A stretch of 64,000 nucleotides of DNA from Amoebidium appalachense (Eukaryota; Ichthyosporea): contig CAVNZM010000007.1 of the NCBI GenBank assembly GCA_963693365.1, positions 558,001 through 622,000 of the forward strand, in the 5' to 3' direction. Made by a program: the position numbers and the translations under genes. The notes under the pieces were generated by a model. It made no database searches, was not told the DNA's origin, and saw nothing but the letters and a program-made list of their open reading frames with translations. Of the stretch, positions 63,315 through 64,000 are shown one piece after another (position 1 is the stretch's first letter; every line of letters starts with the position of its first letter).

Positions 63315-64000
63315 AGTGCGTGGGCATGCGTGGGTGGTGGTGGGCAGGGGATGAAAGGGAGGTGTTATTCTACAGGAATTGAGAGTCATGATTAGAGCCA
63401 TTATATCCAACTTGAAAAGAAACACTTTTCATCGAACCGCCAGAGAAGGAAATCGTGTTTTTATCCGACCCAAATAAGTACCATGGTTCTTGTACTTTCA
63501 TATTGAATACAACCCGGGGATCATTATCAAAATAGGACAACAAGCATATGATAGGCATATAGTCTGTCACATCTATGACAACGGGTGATTTGTGTTCACT
63601 AGCACATTCGTTCTGCCCTCTTTCTCTTGCCCTTTTCATCTCCTTGTTTCTTATCTTTCCTTACACCTATTCCCGTAGTTCTCATCTTTTACCCTTTCTC
63701 GGAAGGAAGCACTTTTTCGGACGAATCCCGTTCCCCTTTTTTTTCAATCACGTTTCCTTTTTTGGGCAGGAACCACCCCACCTTGCAGGGATATAACCAA
63801 CATTCTCTCCTGTCTTCTCAGTTCGGCCAAAGTCTCCTGCCTCTCAACAAGCCTGCATGGGTGCTGTTAGTGGAATTCTGAAGACACAGAGGTGTGGGGT
63901 GTGGTGTGTGAAGAGACAGCGGAGCGCGGGGCGGAGTAAGGCGGGGCGGAGTAAGGCGGGGCGGGGCGGGGCGGGGCAGGGGCAGGCGGCGGCGCCGGGG
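63254..64000. other. Window end upstream of the first recognised WTAP exon
   Basis: Holds a GT tract (63256-63311), an 89-codon minus-strand frame (63370-63639) with non-repetitive composition, pyrimidine-rich unique DNA, and at the end (63915-63990) a GGGGC-rich minisatellite with a GCGGGGCGGAGTAAG unit. The upstream WTAP exons or promoter should be further right. Confidence 0.5.
63370..63639 (-). CDS. Possible exon or gene 3' end of unknown function
   Basis: An open minus-strand frame of 89 codons with normal amino-acid composition, for example SPVVIDVTDYMPIICLLSYF and VQEPWYLFGSDKN, ending in TAG. A possible acceptor (tgctag) precedes GAACACAAATC at about 63603. It reads like part of a beta-sandwich protein but I do not recognise the family. 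Its AT-rich codon use differs from the GC-richer WTAP exons. It could be the last exon of a gene lying further right, or a retained fragment of a mobile element. It cannot be the WTAP N-terminus in this frame because it ends in a stop before the WTAP exon. Confidence 0.3.
   Translation of the reverse strand: MKRARERGQNECASEHKSPVVIDVTDYMPIICLLSYFDNDPRVVFNMKVQEPWYLFGSDKNTISFSGGSMKSVSFQVGYNGSNHDSQFL

Overview
This is a nuclear genomic window from an intron-rich eukaryote. It has spliced genes with GT..AG introns, an N-terminal signal peptide/C-terminal transmembrane protein, an SH2 domain, a RhoGDI, a type zeta/theta-like diacylglycerol kinase and a WTAP homologue. This set suits an opisthokont or holozoan (an animal or a unicellular relative), but the sequence alone does not let me name the lineage. 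Non-coding DNA is saturated with (CA/TG)n, (CT)n and (CCCA/GGGT)n microsatellites and with poly-G/poly-C tracts of 15-64 nt, so almost all long open frames here (CVCV, THTH, SLSL, GGGG and PPPP types) are repeat artefacts.

Five real genes can be assembled exon by exon with consistent phase. (1) 1590-18952, minus: a complete 21-exon diacylglycerol kinase (688 aa) with a Ser-rich N-terminus, two C1 zinc fingers, catalytic and accessory domains and a C-terminal TTAV that looks like a class I PDZ ligand. (2) 20025-23380, minus: a complete 3-exon Rho GDP-dissociation inhibitor (180 aa), 1.07 kb upstream of the kinase and in the same orientation. (3) 26092-43807, plus: a complete 19-exon type I membrane glycoprotein (994 aa) with a signal peptide, pectate-lyase/NosD-like beta-helix start, Pro/Thr/Ser-rich insert, about 20 N-glycosylation sequons, a furin-like RRRR site, mucin-like stalk, one Cys-rich transmembrane helix and a short tail. 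(4) 50261-52900, minus: a 3-exon, 629 aa adaptor-like protein with a C-terminal SH2 domain. (5) 58219-63253, minus: a WTAP/Fl(2)d homologue (m6A methyltransferase complex) whose C-terminal half is a long Arg/Glu/Asp-rich tail; its 5' end may lie beyond the window.

Between and inside the genes are several non-microsatellite elements: an interspersed family carrying GTACGAAGTAC (left 32 kb), a 463-bp foldback MITE flanked by TA (38111-38573), a ~2.9-kb element with long inverted arms (45.4-48.3 kb), a six-copy 45-bp array with E-boxes (46824-47093), a 50-bp array (60961-61250) and a hairpin-forming array (56.52-56.91 kb).

The kinase, RhoGDI and SH2 protein are all signalling components. In mammals DGK-zeta, through its PDZ ligand and its product phosphatidic acid, acts on Rac/Rho-RhoGDI complexes, so the tandem DGK/RhoGDI arrangement is notable. 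Several introns carry GT/GGGT/G repeats next to the donor and CA/CCCA/C repeats next to the acceptor, so their two ends could pair in the pre-mRNA.
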